In this document: piece by piece, positions 1 through 10,164 of the stretch
How positions within the stretch are numbered: position 1 is the first letter of the stretch
How the letters are laid out: each line of letters starts with the position of its first letter
DNA from: Apoda limacodes
Taxonomy: Eukaryota > Arthropoda > Insecta > Lepidoptera > Limacodidae
DNA length: 64,000 bases
Assembly: GCA_946406115.1 (NCBI GenBank)
Contig: OX291552.1
Location: 4,216,001 to 4,280,000, forward strand
Direction: 5' to 3'
Made by a program: the position numbers and the translations under genes
The notes under the pieces: generated by a model
Seen by the model: only the letters and a program-made list of their open reading frames with translations
What the model was told of the DNA's origin: nothing
Database searches by the model: none

Positions 1-389
1 CTTTTACTAGTAGAATTTATTACATGCTAGGTTTTACCACTGACAGCTAGTAAAAGTTTGTTTTTGGGAATAAAACAAAGATTAATTCTTATTTATTTAT
101 TTCAGTCAAAAACTTAAATTATTTTCATTTGGAATTTATATTTTTTTTTGGAACAAGTCATATTTAAACACTTTTTAATTATTTCCTAAATAGTAACAAT
201 TAAAACAAGTAAAATATCTTGGCACAAACATAACAGAATCAGTGTTTTTTATTATTTGGTTTATTATTGGCATGTATTAATAGGTAGTAAAATATACTTG
301 TTACAAACAAATTAGTTTGTAACTTAACAAATAAATTGAAGAAAAAAAACAAAAGATAATTATTATTAACTAATAGCTAGGTTAAAAAA

Positions 390-2110
390 AACATTTTACT
401 TGTTACAACACGGAGTGCCATTGTGGCATTTAGAATTACAAAGTAATCCTGATGACTTGCAAGTGCATTTCTTTGATGAGCATTTTTTGCGACAGTTACA
501 TTTTTTGAATCCTTGTCCTCCAGTCCAGTCAAAGACAATTTCCCAACAACTTCTCGAAGACTCACTTCAGATAAAATCTTCAGAGCATGAGGTAAATTAA
601 TTCTGTGTGTAAAGCTGCTTTACTCCAGTTTTGGTACCCAATTGGTAAAACTCATTGTCCTTTACATCTATCACAACTGCAATAATGCTTTTAGCTCTGT
701 CAATGTCAGGTCAATTAAAAGTATTCAGTCTTACATTTTGGCCAACTTTCACATTTGAATATTTATCAGCTGATAAGGCTTTAAATTTTTCAGCTTGGTG
801 TTCCAATTTAAATTTTGCTTTTATTCTTATTGTCTGCACAGCTTCTATTTTCTTCGTTATTGGATATGAGCATGAGTTGCGTTTTCTGTATCTGAATCGG
901 TATGTCTCTGAATCGGTACATTGGTATTATTATTAATTTGCTTGTCCTTCATCTTCTCGACAAATCATTTCGTTTTCTTGTATCTCATTTCTTACATTGT
1001 CACAGTTTACCTCCCCTTCAGACTCATTTTCAACAACGTTGTCTTCCTTTTCCTGTTCAATTTTATTTTCGACGATAATATTTTGTTCCGTATTTTTTTA
1101 AGAATGCAACAAATTTTCTAAATCTTTTTCACATTTTAAAAGTCCAATCATATCTTTAGGAACTGCTGACGTCGCAATGCCCATTTTCATTGGACTACCA
1201 AATATTGCTTCGTAAGGGGAGCATTTAATTCCCTCGTGATATGCTCTATTTTTCATGGCCTGGATGAATTTCAAGCCCTCTGACCATTTTGATAACTGAT
1301 TTGTTTCCATCCACGTACTGAGCATATTTTCAATGTCTTGATTGGCACGCTCTACTGATCCTTGACTCTGGCTATGTCTTGGCTTTCCATGTACGATTTT
1401 AACGTCTGGCCACATAGAGCATAAATTTTCAATTATTTGGTTACAAAATTCCCGACCATTATCAAAATAAACGATGTTCGGCGCTCCAAAAGTGGTGAAA
1501 TTATCCAAGAGATGATATGCAAATTCTGTTGCGCGTTTAGTTTGAAGTGCATGAAGGATCACGAATTTAATGAGATGGTCTTGATAAACTAATATAAATC
1601 TATAATTTCCGTCAGGGTTGGTTTGTAGGTCTATGAGATCTACTTGCCAACGTGAGTTCATTTCACTGTGAAGATGAATTGATGACAATGCCCTTTTTCA
1701 AAGTTTTCTGTTTCTTTTGACATGGTTGGCAGAGCTTCAAATAAGTCATGATAGCCTCAACTGTTATATTTTTATACTTGTGGTTACATTCTTTAAGCAT
1801 CCTTGTCCTTCCACCGTGTCCAACAGCATCATGCGTTTCGTCAAGAATAGCGAATAAATCGTCGTAACAAACGTTATACTTAATTTTCTTCCTTCATCGG
1901 CGCTATTAGCTTTTCTTCGCCGCCTATAGTCAAAATATCATAGCGCTTTATACGCCTGTAATGAACAGCTTTCTTTTTTTTCACGTTCTTTGCAGTTTTT
2001 ACTTCCTCTAAACACTTTGCGTATTTGTCCTTATCGAGAAAGAAGTGATTGTCATTCTTGTTTGCCACGAGCTTGTCCATTATTTCATAAAATCTATGTT
2101 TTACACTCAT
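390..2110 (-). pseudogene. KRBA2/Ginger-like integrase (DDE) transposase, broken
   Basis: On the minus strand, pieces of one protein line up in order. At 2110-1880 is an N-terminal part (MSVKHRFYEIMDKLV, then YDILTIGGEEKLI). At about 1840-1715 is an HHCC zinc-binding segment (HDAVGHGGRT, CQPC). At 1688-1098 is an open integrase core with QVDLID, DNGREF and SQGSVERANQDIE; the last two acidic residues are 36 apart by my count. An acidic linker (1097-935) follows an in-frame TAA. At 513-401 is a Cys-rich tail (CNCRKKC, CTC, CNSKCH). Frameshifts and stops separate the blocks, so it is not functional. The arrangement matches KRBA2-like proteins and Ginger-type DNA transposons as I remember them. 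Reverse transcriptase, gag and LTRs are absent. Element ends were not found. Confidence 0.75.
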
Positions 2111-2435
2111 TTTGATTCACAAATTACTTTTAGACATCAAAAACACAAACAGAAATCAAATTAAGGTGCGTGTTTAAACGTGTAAAACAATCTACTGCGG
2201 CGAGCGGATACGGTGCGGGGGCGCAGGTGCAGACCATCCACGAACACGACGCCGAACACGTTGTAACATGTCTTTTTCAACATTTATCGCGCCTTTAATG
2301 TAAATCCTAAGACTTACCAAGTGAATGGTGGTAAAAGTGCGAATCGCAAAATCTTTCGGGCATTTACCATTAAGTGTTGGTAAATCTTAGATTTTACTCT
2401 AAAATCTTAGGATTTACCGTAATTCGTGCATTTAC

Positions 2436-2640
2436 AGTAACATATATATATAATCTGAACCTCGGAAACGGCTTTTGAAGATTTAGTATGCAGGGGGTTT
2501 CGGGGGCGATAATTACTCTTCCTGACATCTATTGGCGAGTAGTAATACTATTATTTTTACCGACACAGCAGCACTAAAGCTACCTAATTGACGATAGATG
2601 GCGTTGTTACAAAAAAAAACGAGAAAATCTCGGTCTTCGA
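2436..2640. repeat. MITE-like repeat, family with 'CTCGGAAACGGC' and 'GATGGCGTTGTT'
   Basis: This stretch shares ordered blocks with 5285-5660: a TA-rich run, CTCGGAAACGGC, TTTAGTATGC, a G-rich run, GCGAGTAGTAATACTATTAT, CGACACAGCA and ATAGATGGCGTTGTT. Two copies with the same block order define a dispersed repeat. A partial third copy lies near 18420-18670. Confidence 0.65.
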
Positions 2641-2935
2641 TAAGGTATTACGACATAGCTCAAACAGTCAGCAAACTGAAGTGGCAATGGGCAGGCCATA
2701 TTGCTCATCGAACCGATAACTGTCGGGTAAGAAAGGTTCTCAAGTGGCGACCACTCATTGGCGACATACGCAGCGAGGGATCGCCTCCTACCAAGTGGAC
2801 AGATGACCTGGCTTGAGCCGCAGAAAGCCCATAGGCGAGGGCTGGCTTAGGACCAGCCGTTGCGGAGATATATGGGAGAGGCCTACATTCAGCAGTGGAC
2901 GCCTTCCGGCAAAGACGAACGAACCATTACGTATC
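2640..2935 (+). pseudogene. RTE-type LINE, 3' end of reverse transcriptase ORF
   Basis: Translation gives KLKWQWAGHIAHRTDN, RKVLKWRP, PPTKWTDDLA and, after a stop and a frame change, GEAYIQQWT. This series is the usual C-terminal end of RTE-clade LINE polyproteins in insects. The rest of the element is missing, so it is a 5'-truncated, decayed copy. Confidence 0.7.
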
Positions 2936-2940
2936 AAATT

Positions 2941-3560
2941 GTTACTCACCGGGATCTAAGCAATCGGCAGTGTCAAGTGTCAGTCAAAGGTGACACTCTC
3001 ATATCGCGAGCAACAAACTAACATCCTATTTCACACTTATTTATAACAAATCAGATCTCAGATTACATACATAAGTGTCTAGGATTTTATTACAATAACC
3101 AGCTGTGGTCCATCCAAGCGGAACGAAGTATTTATATAGTATAAATTTTTCAGAATGTCAAAGAAACCGCCGTAATTCTTTAAACAGTTACTTTCCGAAG
3201 AACAATGTCGGATAGTACCTACTATGTGACTGTGTTGACTCCAGAGTAAAATGAAGCATGTTATTTTTCTGGTAAACTGTTTAATAATAAGTTGTTATTT
3301 TTATTCAATTTTAAAACAAACCTTTTTTTATTCGTGTGGCAATTTTCATAATTACAGATTAAGAATTAAAAGAGATACGTTAAAAAAGTAACATAGGTAC
3401 TTATTTGAAATGGCTTCGTTGTAAAGTTTAATATTTGTCAGATCCATCACTATTCTACACTATTGAACATTTACTAGCGCGTTTTGGTACAAAGCTATTC
3501 AGAACATAGTAAATATTTAATTTGCTGTTGGTTCCATGCTTACTGCTAAGGGCTATCTAC
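2941..3560. other. No gene seen
   Basis: AT-rich sequence without an ORF of coding character. Nothing specific recognised. Confidence 0.5.
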
Positions 3561-4206
3561 CAAATTCATGATGGTAAAAAATCTGGTTCCAAGATCATTA
3601 TGACCTAAATTCAAGATAGTACCAAATCTGATTCCAAGATGATTATGACCTGAATTCAGAATAATAAAAAATATGTTTCCAAGATCATTATGACCTAAAT
3701 TCAAGATAGTACCAAATCTGATTCCAAGATGATTATGACCTGAATTCAGGATAGTAAAAAATATGTTTCCAAGATCATTATGACCTAAATTCAAGATAGT
3801 ACGAAATCTGATTCCAAGATGATTATGACCTGAATTCAGGCTAGTAAACAATCTGGTTTCAAGATTTATATGACCAAAATTAAATATAGTACAAAATCTG
3901 ATTCCAAGATGATTATGACCTAAATTAAGGATAGTAAAATATCTAGTTTCAAGATCATTATGACCTAAATTCAAGATAGTACAAAATCTGATTCCACAAT
4001 GATTATGACCTGAATCCAGGATGGTAAAAAATCTGGTTTCAAGACCATTATGACCTGAACTCTAGATAGTTCAAAATCTGATTCCAAGATGATTATGATC
4101 TAAATTCAGGATATTAAAAAATCTGGTTTCAAGATCATTATGACCTAAATTCAAGATAGTACAAAATCTGATTCCAAGATGATTATAACCTAAATTCAAA
4201 ATAGTA
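3561..4206. repeat. 45-bp minisatellite with 90-bp higher-order unit
   Basis: About 14 tandem copies of a 45-bp unit containing TTCCAAGATSATTATGACCT. Two alternating variants (TGACCTAAATTCAAGATAGT and TGACCTGAATTCAG) make a 90-bp dimer. Because 45 is a multiple of three, one frame on the minus strand stays open at 3546-3974 and would read 15-residue repeats (NLGHNDLG..., NSGHNHLG...). This is a by-product of the period, not evidence for a gene. Confidence 0.92.
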
Positions 4207-4799
4207 ATGTTTGACTTAAAGGCTTAACAGTCTAACGTTATCAATATACCAATTCATGATTAAAATTAAAACCCTAATAAAACAAGCAATGTAGTTTAAA
4301 TATTAGGCACGTACGCCATTTGAACTTTTAAGACCAATATATTTATTTTTTGACGGAACCCTCCGTGACAAGAAATCACATCCGGCTTGTTTTGTTTTTT
4401 AACTGTTAGCCAGGCGTTGACCTGTAACGTTGCACACATAACCACTGAACTATACTCTGAGTGACGGTTTTTGCCATTCTTTTTATCATCTAGAACAAAA
4501 AAAAAGATATAGGTATCTACTGTAGATCTTTGTTATTAAAAAATAGTAAAAGACGCAGTGTCGCTTATTAAATAAGGTGTAAGCGTTAAGAAACAAGTTT
4601 AAAACTTTGCAAAAAAACAATCTTTAATAACCGACTTTAGAAATCTCCAAAAAAAAAAAGAAAAAGTGATCAAGTGCAAGTCGTACTTGCGCACTAAGGG
4701 TTTCTGCCGAACTCCGAACCATCACGTAATGCCCAATATTGTTAACACTTGGCTGGTTTTTTTATTTAGTTGTTTTACTTTATACTTTACCTACATTTA
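4207..4799. other. No gene; scraps of repeats
   Basis: AT-rich. A short piece at about 4668-4705 resembles the CCGGCCAAGTGCGAGTCGG repeat family (AAGTGCAAGTCGTACTTGCG). No coding signal. Confidence 0.4.
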
Positions 4800-4980
4800 T
4801 TAATTCGGTGGTGGCCTACGGGTTTCGATTTCGCCTTGCGTCCTTACTGGCTGAGGTTCGAGACCCACGTGTGTCAAGTGTCTTTTTTTTTTAAGTACAT
4901 TGATTATTCACACCAATCCCTTAGTGGTGAGAAAAACATGGTGATGAAACGTCAAAAATATTTCCTTATCGGGGGATAAT
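4800..4980 (+). mobile_element. tRNA-derived SINE copy (family A)
   Basis: Contains a Pol III B-box-like GGTTCGAGACC at about 4856, preceded by GGTGGCCTACGGGTTTCG, and followed by a body with ACATTGATTATTCACACCA. The same body occurs at 48645-48895 (plus) and, inverted, at 4985-5240. Confidence 0.65.
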
Positions 4981-4984
4981 ACGT

Positions 4985-5240
4985 CTCCACTGTTAGGGAA
5001 CGGCCTACCCTCACCGAGGACGATTTGGGCCATAGTCCACAAGCGAGCCCAGCGCGTATTGTAGACTTCACATGCGTCTTTCTTTGACGTATGCAGTTTC
5101 CTCACGGTATTTTCCTTCACCGAATAGACAGTGGTGTAAATAATCAATGTAATTGAGAAATGAAGAAAAAGACTCATTGGTCATTGGTCCGCCACTCAGG
5201 ACGCAAAGTGAAATCAAAACCTTTCGGCCACCACCGACCA
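4985..5240 (-). mobile_element. tRNA-derived SINE copy (family A), inverted
   Basis: Read on the minus strand it gives ATTGATTATTTACACCACTG, GCATACGTCAAAGAAAGACG, CATGTGAAGTC and GGGCTCGCTTGTGGACTATG, which match the plus-strand copy at 48645-48895 block by block. It lies head to head with the copy at 4800-4980, so the pair could fold into a hairpin. Confidence 0.7.
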
Positions 5241-5284
5241 CAAAAAAGAAATATGGTAGAAATATCTAATACCTTTAAACAAGC

Positions 5285-5300
5285 CATTCTTGTACGAGTA

Positions 5301-5331
<31 letters not shown>

Positions 5332-5660
5332 ACATAAGAATCTCGGAAACGGCACTAACGATTTTCATGAAATTTAGTATGCGGGGGTTTTGGGGGCAAT
5401 AAATCGATCTAGCTAGGTTTCATTTTTAGGAAACGTCGTTTTATCTGTTTTTTTTTCAGGCAATGATAAACTGAAAAATATGACTCTTTCTGTCATCTAT
5501 TAGCGAGTAGTAATACTATTATTGTGACCGACACAGCAACGCTAATGCTACTTGACAATAGATGGCGTTGTTGAGGAACGCTAAAGCTATTTGAAAATAG
5601 ATGGCGTTGTAAAAAAACGAGCGAAGCTCGGACCGAGTCCAGGTACTTTATATAAATGCA
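5285..5660. repeat. MITE-like repeat, same family as 2436-2640
   Basis: A longer copy with CTCGGAAACGGCACTAACGA, ATCGATCTAGCTAGG, GCGAGTAGTAATACTATTAT, two ATAGATGGCGTTGT blocks, and ending in CGAGCGAAGCTCGG. Starts with a TA microsatellite (about 5303-5325). Confidence 0.65.
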
Positions 5661-6189
5661 GTAGAGTAAGTTCGAATCGTTACCTGTTTTTTGTCCTGTA
5701 ATTAAATAAAAAAAAATATTTTAACCCCTTCACAAAATATTTACATAACTAAGCAGTAATTTCAGAAATTATAAAACAAACACAATCATGTCACTAGTAC
5801 TTACTGCATCACGGACATGATGCCAGATGCACAAGCATGAGCTGACTCAAAACAACCGTGTCAAGGTGTCAGGGTGTCAGCGCGACGTCAGCGCGCTTGC
5901 TCTAGGCTTATGATAACAACAAATATCATATCTGCGGGAAGTCCGGCCGGTCGAGTGGGTGAAGGTTATTTCGCAGGTCTGACATCATAAAGCCAAAAGC
6001 ACTTATACCTGATTAATTCATTTTTCTTTATTTTCCTTCTTTTTTTTTCTCTTGTGTCTATTACTTAATGTGAGTTTCCTTAAGTACATATATTATATTA
6101 TGATTGAAATAAATTCCAAATATTCTAATGCGTGGGACGCACAACGCATGGCCTTTAATATTGAACGACCATGGACATTTTAAACTTTT
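5661..6189. other. No gene seen
   Basis: Mixed AT-rich DNA; no coding signal or clear repeat boundary recognised. Confidence 0.4.
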
Positions 6190-6570
6190 CAAACCCCTTT
6201 GAACCTCACTTTAAGCATTTAAGATTTTGTAACACCTGCATCCCTAACCATGAGGATTCTAGATCGTATAACTCCCTGTGACCCTCACTATGAGCATTAT
6301 AGATTTCGCAACTTCCTGTCAACCTCAGCATGGGCATTCTAGATTTTGTAACTCCCTGCGAACCCCACCTGAGCATTTTAGATTTTTCAACTCCCTTCAA
6401 CTCTCACCATGAAAATTCTGTACTTTTCAACTCTCTGCGACTATCACCATGAACCATAGATAACTTCCAAGAACCATACCATATTTTGTACCTCCCTGCG
6501 ACTACAATGAGCATTCTAGATTTTGCAACCCCTGCGACTCTCACCATGAGCATTCTAGATTTTATTACCT
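6190..6570. repeat. About 41-bp degenerate minisatellite
   Basis: Eight to nine diverged tandem copies built on ACTCCCTGCGACTCTCACCA plus TGAGCATTCTAGATTTTGCA. Spacing of the TGAGCATT / TAGATTTT blocks is about 40-41 bp, with more divergence than the 3.6-kb array. Confidence 0.8.
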
Positions 6571-6750
6571 ACAACTTTGTTTCTATAGTCTGGAAGAAAT
6601 TATTTACATTTATACCAAAGTGTAATATAATACTTATTTGTATATTCATGATAAAAAAAAATGGTTAAAGCCATGAGCGTAGACAAGTTTTTTTTAAATA
6701 AAATATTAAATGGGTCACTGAACAAGGCAGCTCTCAAACAAGTTTGAATT

Positions 6751-7291
6751 AAAAACTTTTAACAAAAAAAACAACCGGCTTCAAAAAAATGATCAAAAAG
6801 GTAAAAATAATTACTTATTTCCAAAAATCTGATCTGAATTACCGTTTGAAGTTGCTGTCGTGCAAGTGAAGTATGTTATAAACTGTTAGGTACATATATG
6901 TCGCAGGCAAATCGTATAATTCGCCGTTTTAGAATATGCCTAGGCAGATCGTAAAGTATGGAAACGAAAGGAACAAAAATCCCACTGTAAAAGTCATTTA
7001 TGTTAGGTTAGGTTCAGTTTCCCTTTTGTAAACGTAAATGCGGAGCGAGCGAAGCGAGCGGAGCGTTTCAGCCAAGCTTCACATAATAATCTGTTCAGTT
7101 ATATGATCATTTCTATCCCAAACTTTACGATCTGCCTAGGCATATTGTAAAACGGCGAATAATACGATTTGCCTGCGACATATACACCAACTTCAAACTG
7201 TAATTCAGATCAAAGTGTAAATTTTATAATATAATAAGTAAATTTATACCTTTTTGAAGCCGGTTGTTTTCTTTTTTGTTAAAAAGTTTTT
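6751..7291. mobile_element. MITE (family with ACAACCGGCTTC ends), interrupted
   Basis: The ends are inverted: AAAAACTTTTAACAAAAAAA then ACAACCGGCTTC at the left, and GAAGCCGGTTGT then TTTTTTGTTAAAAAGTTTTT at the right. An uninterrupted relative lies at 63355-63575. A second element sits inside this one at 6899-7180. Confidence 0.8.
6899..7180. mobile_element. Inner MITE with ~58-bp terminal inverted repeats
   Basis: The left end TGTCGCAGGCAAATCGTATA is repeated, inverted, at the right (ATACGATTTGCCTGCGACA); the match continues inward through GCCGTTTTA and ATGCCTAGGCAGATCGTAAA. TATA flanks both sides (6895-6898, 7181-7184), a probable target duplication. The copy of the host repeat at 63.4 kb lacks this insert. 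Confidence 0.8.
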
Positions 7292-8346
7292 ATTGACATT
7301 TAGGTACTGTTTAAACACTGTAAAATTTAGCAGTCATGCCGAATATCCCTAACCCTAAGCGAAAACGAAGGACGAAGATACAATAGAGGGTGGCAACAAC
7401 CGAAAGGGCAGATCAATGTCTGCCATGTCAACAACTTTTAATATAGAAGTAGTAATACTTCAGTGGGAGATTTCAAATTACGATTCGACGTCCATGCTAG
7501 TCACATAAAACATATTTCTGGCAAGAGACTGAACGATATCTTATACAATATTAGACGCTTCCCTGCCAAAAAGATATCTAGGAAGGTAACTGGAATCAAG
7601 AAAGTAGAATGAAACCCAAAAACAAAATATACCAGTATACATTAAGCACGTCAAAAGTCTGTCCTCCCAATTTGCGATTGCCAACTAAATCAAAATACAT
7701 TGTGTACAACAATTTTAAATGTCTGCTACACATTTATTTACTTTCTTGAGTGTTCAGTGACATTGCAAACCTCTGCACGCTTTAATGGCACTTGCTGGTT
7801 TCTTTTCTAACGGGATAAAAAAAATCCTAAATAAACACCGCTCTTTAATGTTGAAGCTCATTCGTATGCAGCACGCACGTAGCCGGCAGTCAGACCTCGG
7901 TGATTGACGTGGTATGGACGGAATTCGTAATAATTTGAAGAGTCCTTACTGATTTACTATTTGCACCCACTTTTCATTCACCTCGTATACACTTTTAGTC
8001 CACTTATTCTTGCTTAAAACCAATAAGAAGCTTAAAAAATTATAACCCATGTTGAAACTTTCGTAACAGCTCCACATCGCTCGTCCATATAACTAAAACT
8101 CCTTACTGTTGAGAGCTGAAAGAACTGTATCCATATGGAAAAACGTACGCGTTAAGTTTCAGAAATGCCTTTTCTCGTCTTGCGTGTCGGTCGAGTGTCG
8201 AGTCAGGATTCTATTATTTGCAGAGACAGCTGAGTGCGTGCGTCACGAAACCAACCTGACCCTGTCGCGTACCCAACTACATACCTAACAGGATTACGTT
8301 ACTGTCATTCTCATTGTAGTTTTAGAGGCTTTCGTGGAACCTATGT
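7292..8346. other. No gene seen
   Basis: No convincing ORF, exon or complete repeat. Short ORFs here lack coding character. Confidence 0.4.
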
Positions 8347-8354
8347 ATATACAC

Positions 8355-8814
8355 TACTGATGTGCCGGATATTCGTATCCGTATTCGTATCCGCGGATAT
8401 CCGAGGGAGAAGAAAGATCCGTTAGTTCTTGGTGGATCTTTTACGGATTTTTTACCTTATTAATTTATAATTCATAGATGAAATTTTATATATATAGGTG
8501 ATTATGTAACAATAAAAAACTGTTTAAGTTCATTCAGATTATATTTTATTCCTTGAAATTGTATTTGGCACTTTTATATTGCAAACATTTATAGTAGTGA
8601 GTTGAAAAGAGACAATCTGTTATGAGAGGTAACTTTAAAGAGGTCAATAACTCAACTCAAGAGGTCTCTTTGCAAAGGTCGGTGTGCAATATTTAGCGCC
8701 GCGTACTCTAAGAAAATTAAGATCCGTATCCGTGTTCGCGGATCTTGAGACTAAATATCCGTATTCAGATCCGTATCCGCGGATATACATTTTTAGCGAT
8801 ACGGCACATCACTA
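8355..8814. mobile_element. hAT-like MITE with 8-bp target duplication
   Basis: Terminal inverted repeats TACTGATGTGCCG (left) and CGGCACATCACTA (right) are flanked by an exact 8-bp direct repeat, ATATACAC, at 8347-8354 and 8815-8822. An 8-bp duplication is the hAT signature. The ends are rich in GGATATCCGTATCC-type sequence. No transposase is encoded in its 460 bp. Confidence 0.85.
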
Positions 8815-9163
8815 ATATACACTAAAAAAATTAGTTTGATAGCAAGCACCGCACAAGCAACTCATCTTGAGTTTTTTTTTTTATATTTGAATATTCATAC
8901 ATGAAGATTATTATTGCGTCTTTAAAAAAATCACTTTTTTAGCGATAAATAACAAACCGCTGGCCGATTGTGCACACACTCTTTTCAGATCTAAGTCATG
9001 ACGTGGCGTATCGATTGATATGTTCACGAGACAAATTGGTCAGTTGAGATATCGAGGGGACAAAAAAAGCTACATAAACACATACACACAGCGACATCAA
9101 TTTAAAAATCATAGCAAACGTTTCTCAAAGGAGATAATAGTAAAAATTTGGAAAATCCAAAGG

Positions 9164-9687
9164 TGCACGCCTCATAGCGGTCATTCACATTTAAAAAAAA
9201 AATCTAAAACAAAAACTCAAGTTTTTTAAAATAAAAACACAAATAAGGTGAGGAAAAAATAAACTATAAAATAAAAATAAAAAATATATATATAGATATA
9301 CAGTATACAGTTTTTTATAAATTATAATTAAACGACAGTACTTAGAACGCTAATATTAACTAGGAATCAGCACAGTGTAATACTTTATATATTAAAAACA
9401 AAAGTATTCCGGTAAGATGAATTTTTCGACCAATTTCTCTGCCACATACATGGTCACATAAACACAGACTCACCGACGTCCAAGAATGATTAGTTTTAAT
9501 GTTATTATTTATTATATTAAACAAATTAATTGTTTTTAAAATGTACCATATGTGCTAGACAGATTATTTAACTTCATATTAGTGCACTCATATTATCCTG
9601 TAAGTGTTATATTAAAAAAAAAAGACTGGGTTTCTTGACATGTCGAGAGTAGAGCACTACCTCACCGCTCCGCGTATGAGGCGTGCA
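9164..9687 (+). mobile_element. MITE, copy 1 (TGCACGCCTCATA ends)
   Basis: Starts TGCACGCCTCATAGCGGTCA and ends TATGAGGCGTGCA, giving 13-bp inverted ends. The whole 524 bp recurs inverted at 16555-17098 with small differences. AT-rich interior; no ORF of note. Confidence 0.82.
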
Positions 9688-9844
9688 AATTTACCAAAAG
9701 GAATCTCCAGGTCTCAAAACGTAAAGAAAACGCAAATTTAGCGATTTCGATTTTCGGAGACGTTAATACATTGGAGTATCTCTCTGCGCCATCATAGGTG
9801 ACATTATGCAGTTTCTTTTTCACCCATTACACTTTTTTAATAAA

Positions 9845-9915
9845 TAATTAATGTTGGACATTACACACAGCGCCGTCTGGTACCAAAGTAAGCAAAGCTT
9901 GTGTTATGGATACCA
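9845..9915 (-). mobile_element. SINE 3'-tail fragment (family B)
   Basis: Carries, inverted, the motif CCGTTGTCTGGTA and CACAAGCTTTGCTTA found in the SINE tail at 52436-52495. A similar minus-strand scrap is at about 59395-59435. Confidence 0.55.
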
Positions 9916-10164
9916 GACAACGGATATAATAATTCATATATAGGTATTACTTTTTTTTCTAAATACATAGATAATATGTTTACATAGAGAACACGGTCTC
10001 AAGATAAACACGAATGTAAATGTTTGTCGTGTATAATGAATAATATATTCCAAAATACAATAAAAAGCCGCTAAAACCGACTAGTCAAGTCGTAGTTCGT
10101 AGTATGAAATTGTGGTATTTTCTATACAAAGCAAGTAGAAAGGCAGGTGTCCTTACATGAATCC

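Noticed and set aside
390..2110. Endogenous retrovirus or LTR retrotransposon
   Set aside because: No RT, protease, gag or LTRs; the HHCC-DDE-Cys-rich order fits KRBA2/Ginger-like DNA transposons better.
3546..3974. 142-codon open frame as a repeat-protein gene
   Set aside because: It lies wholly within the 45-bp tandem array; the open frame follows from the period being divisible by three, with no start context, signal or flanking exons.
6995..7020. TTAGG-like telomeric repeat (GTTAGGTTAGG)
   Set aside because: Only two units, in the middle of a MITE; not a telomere.
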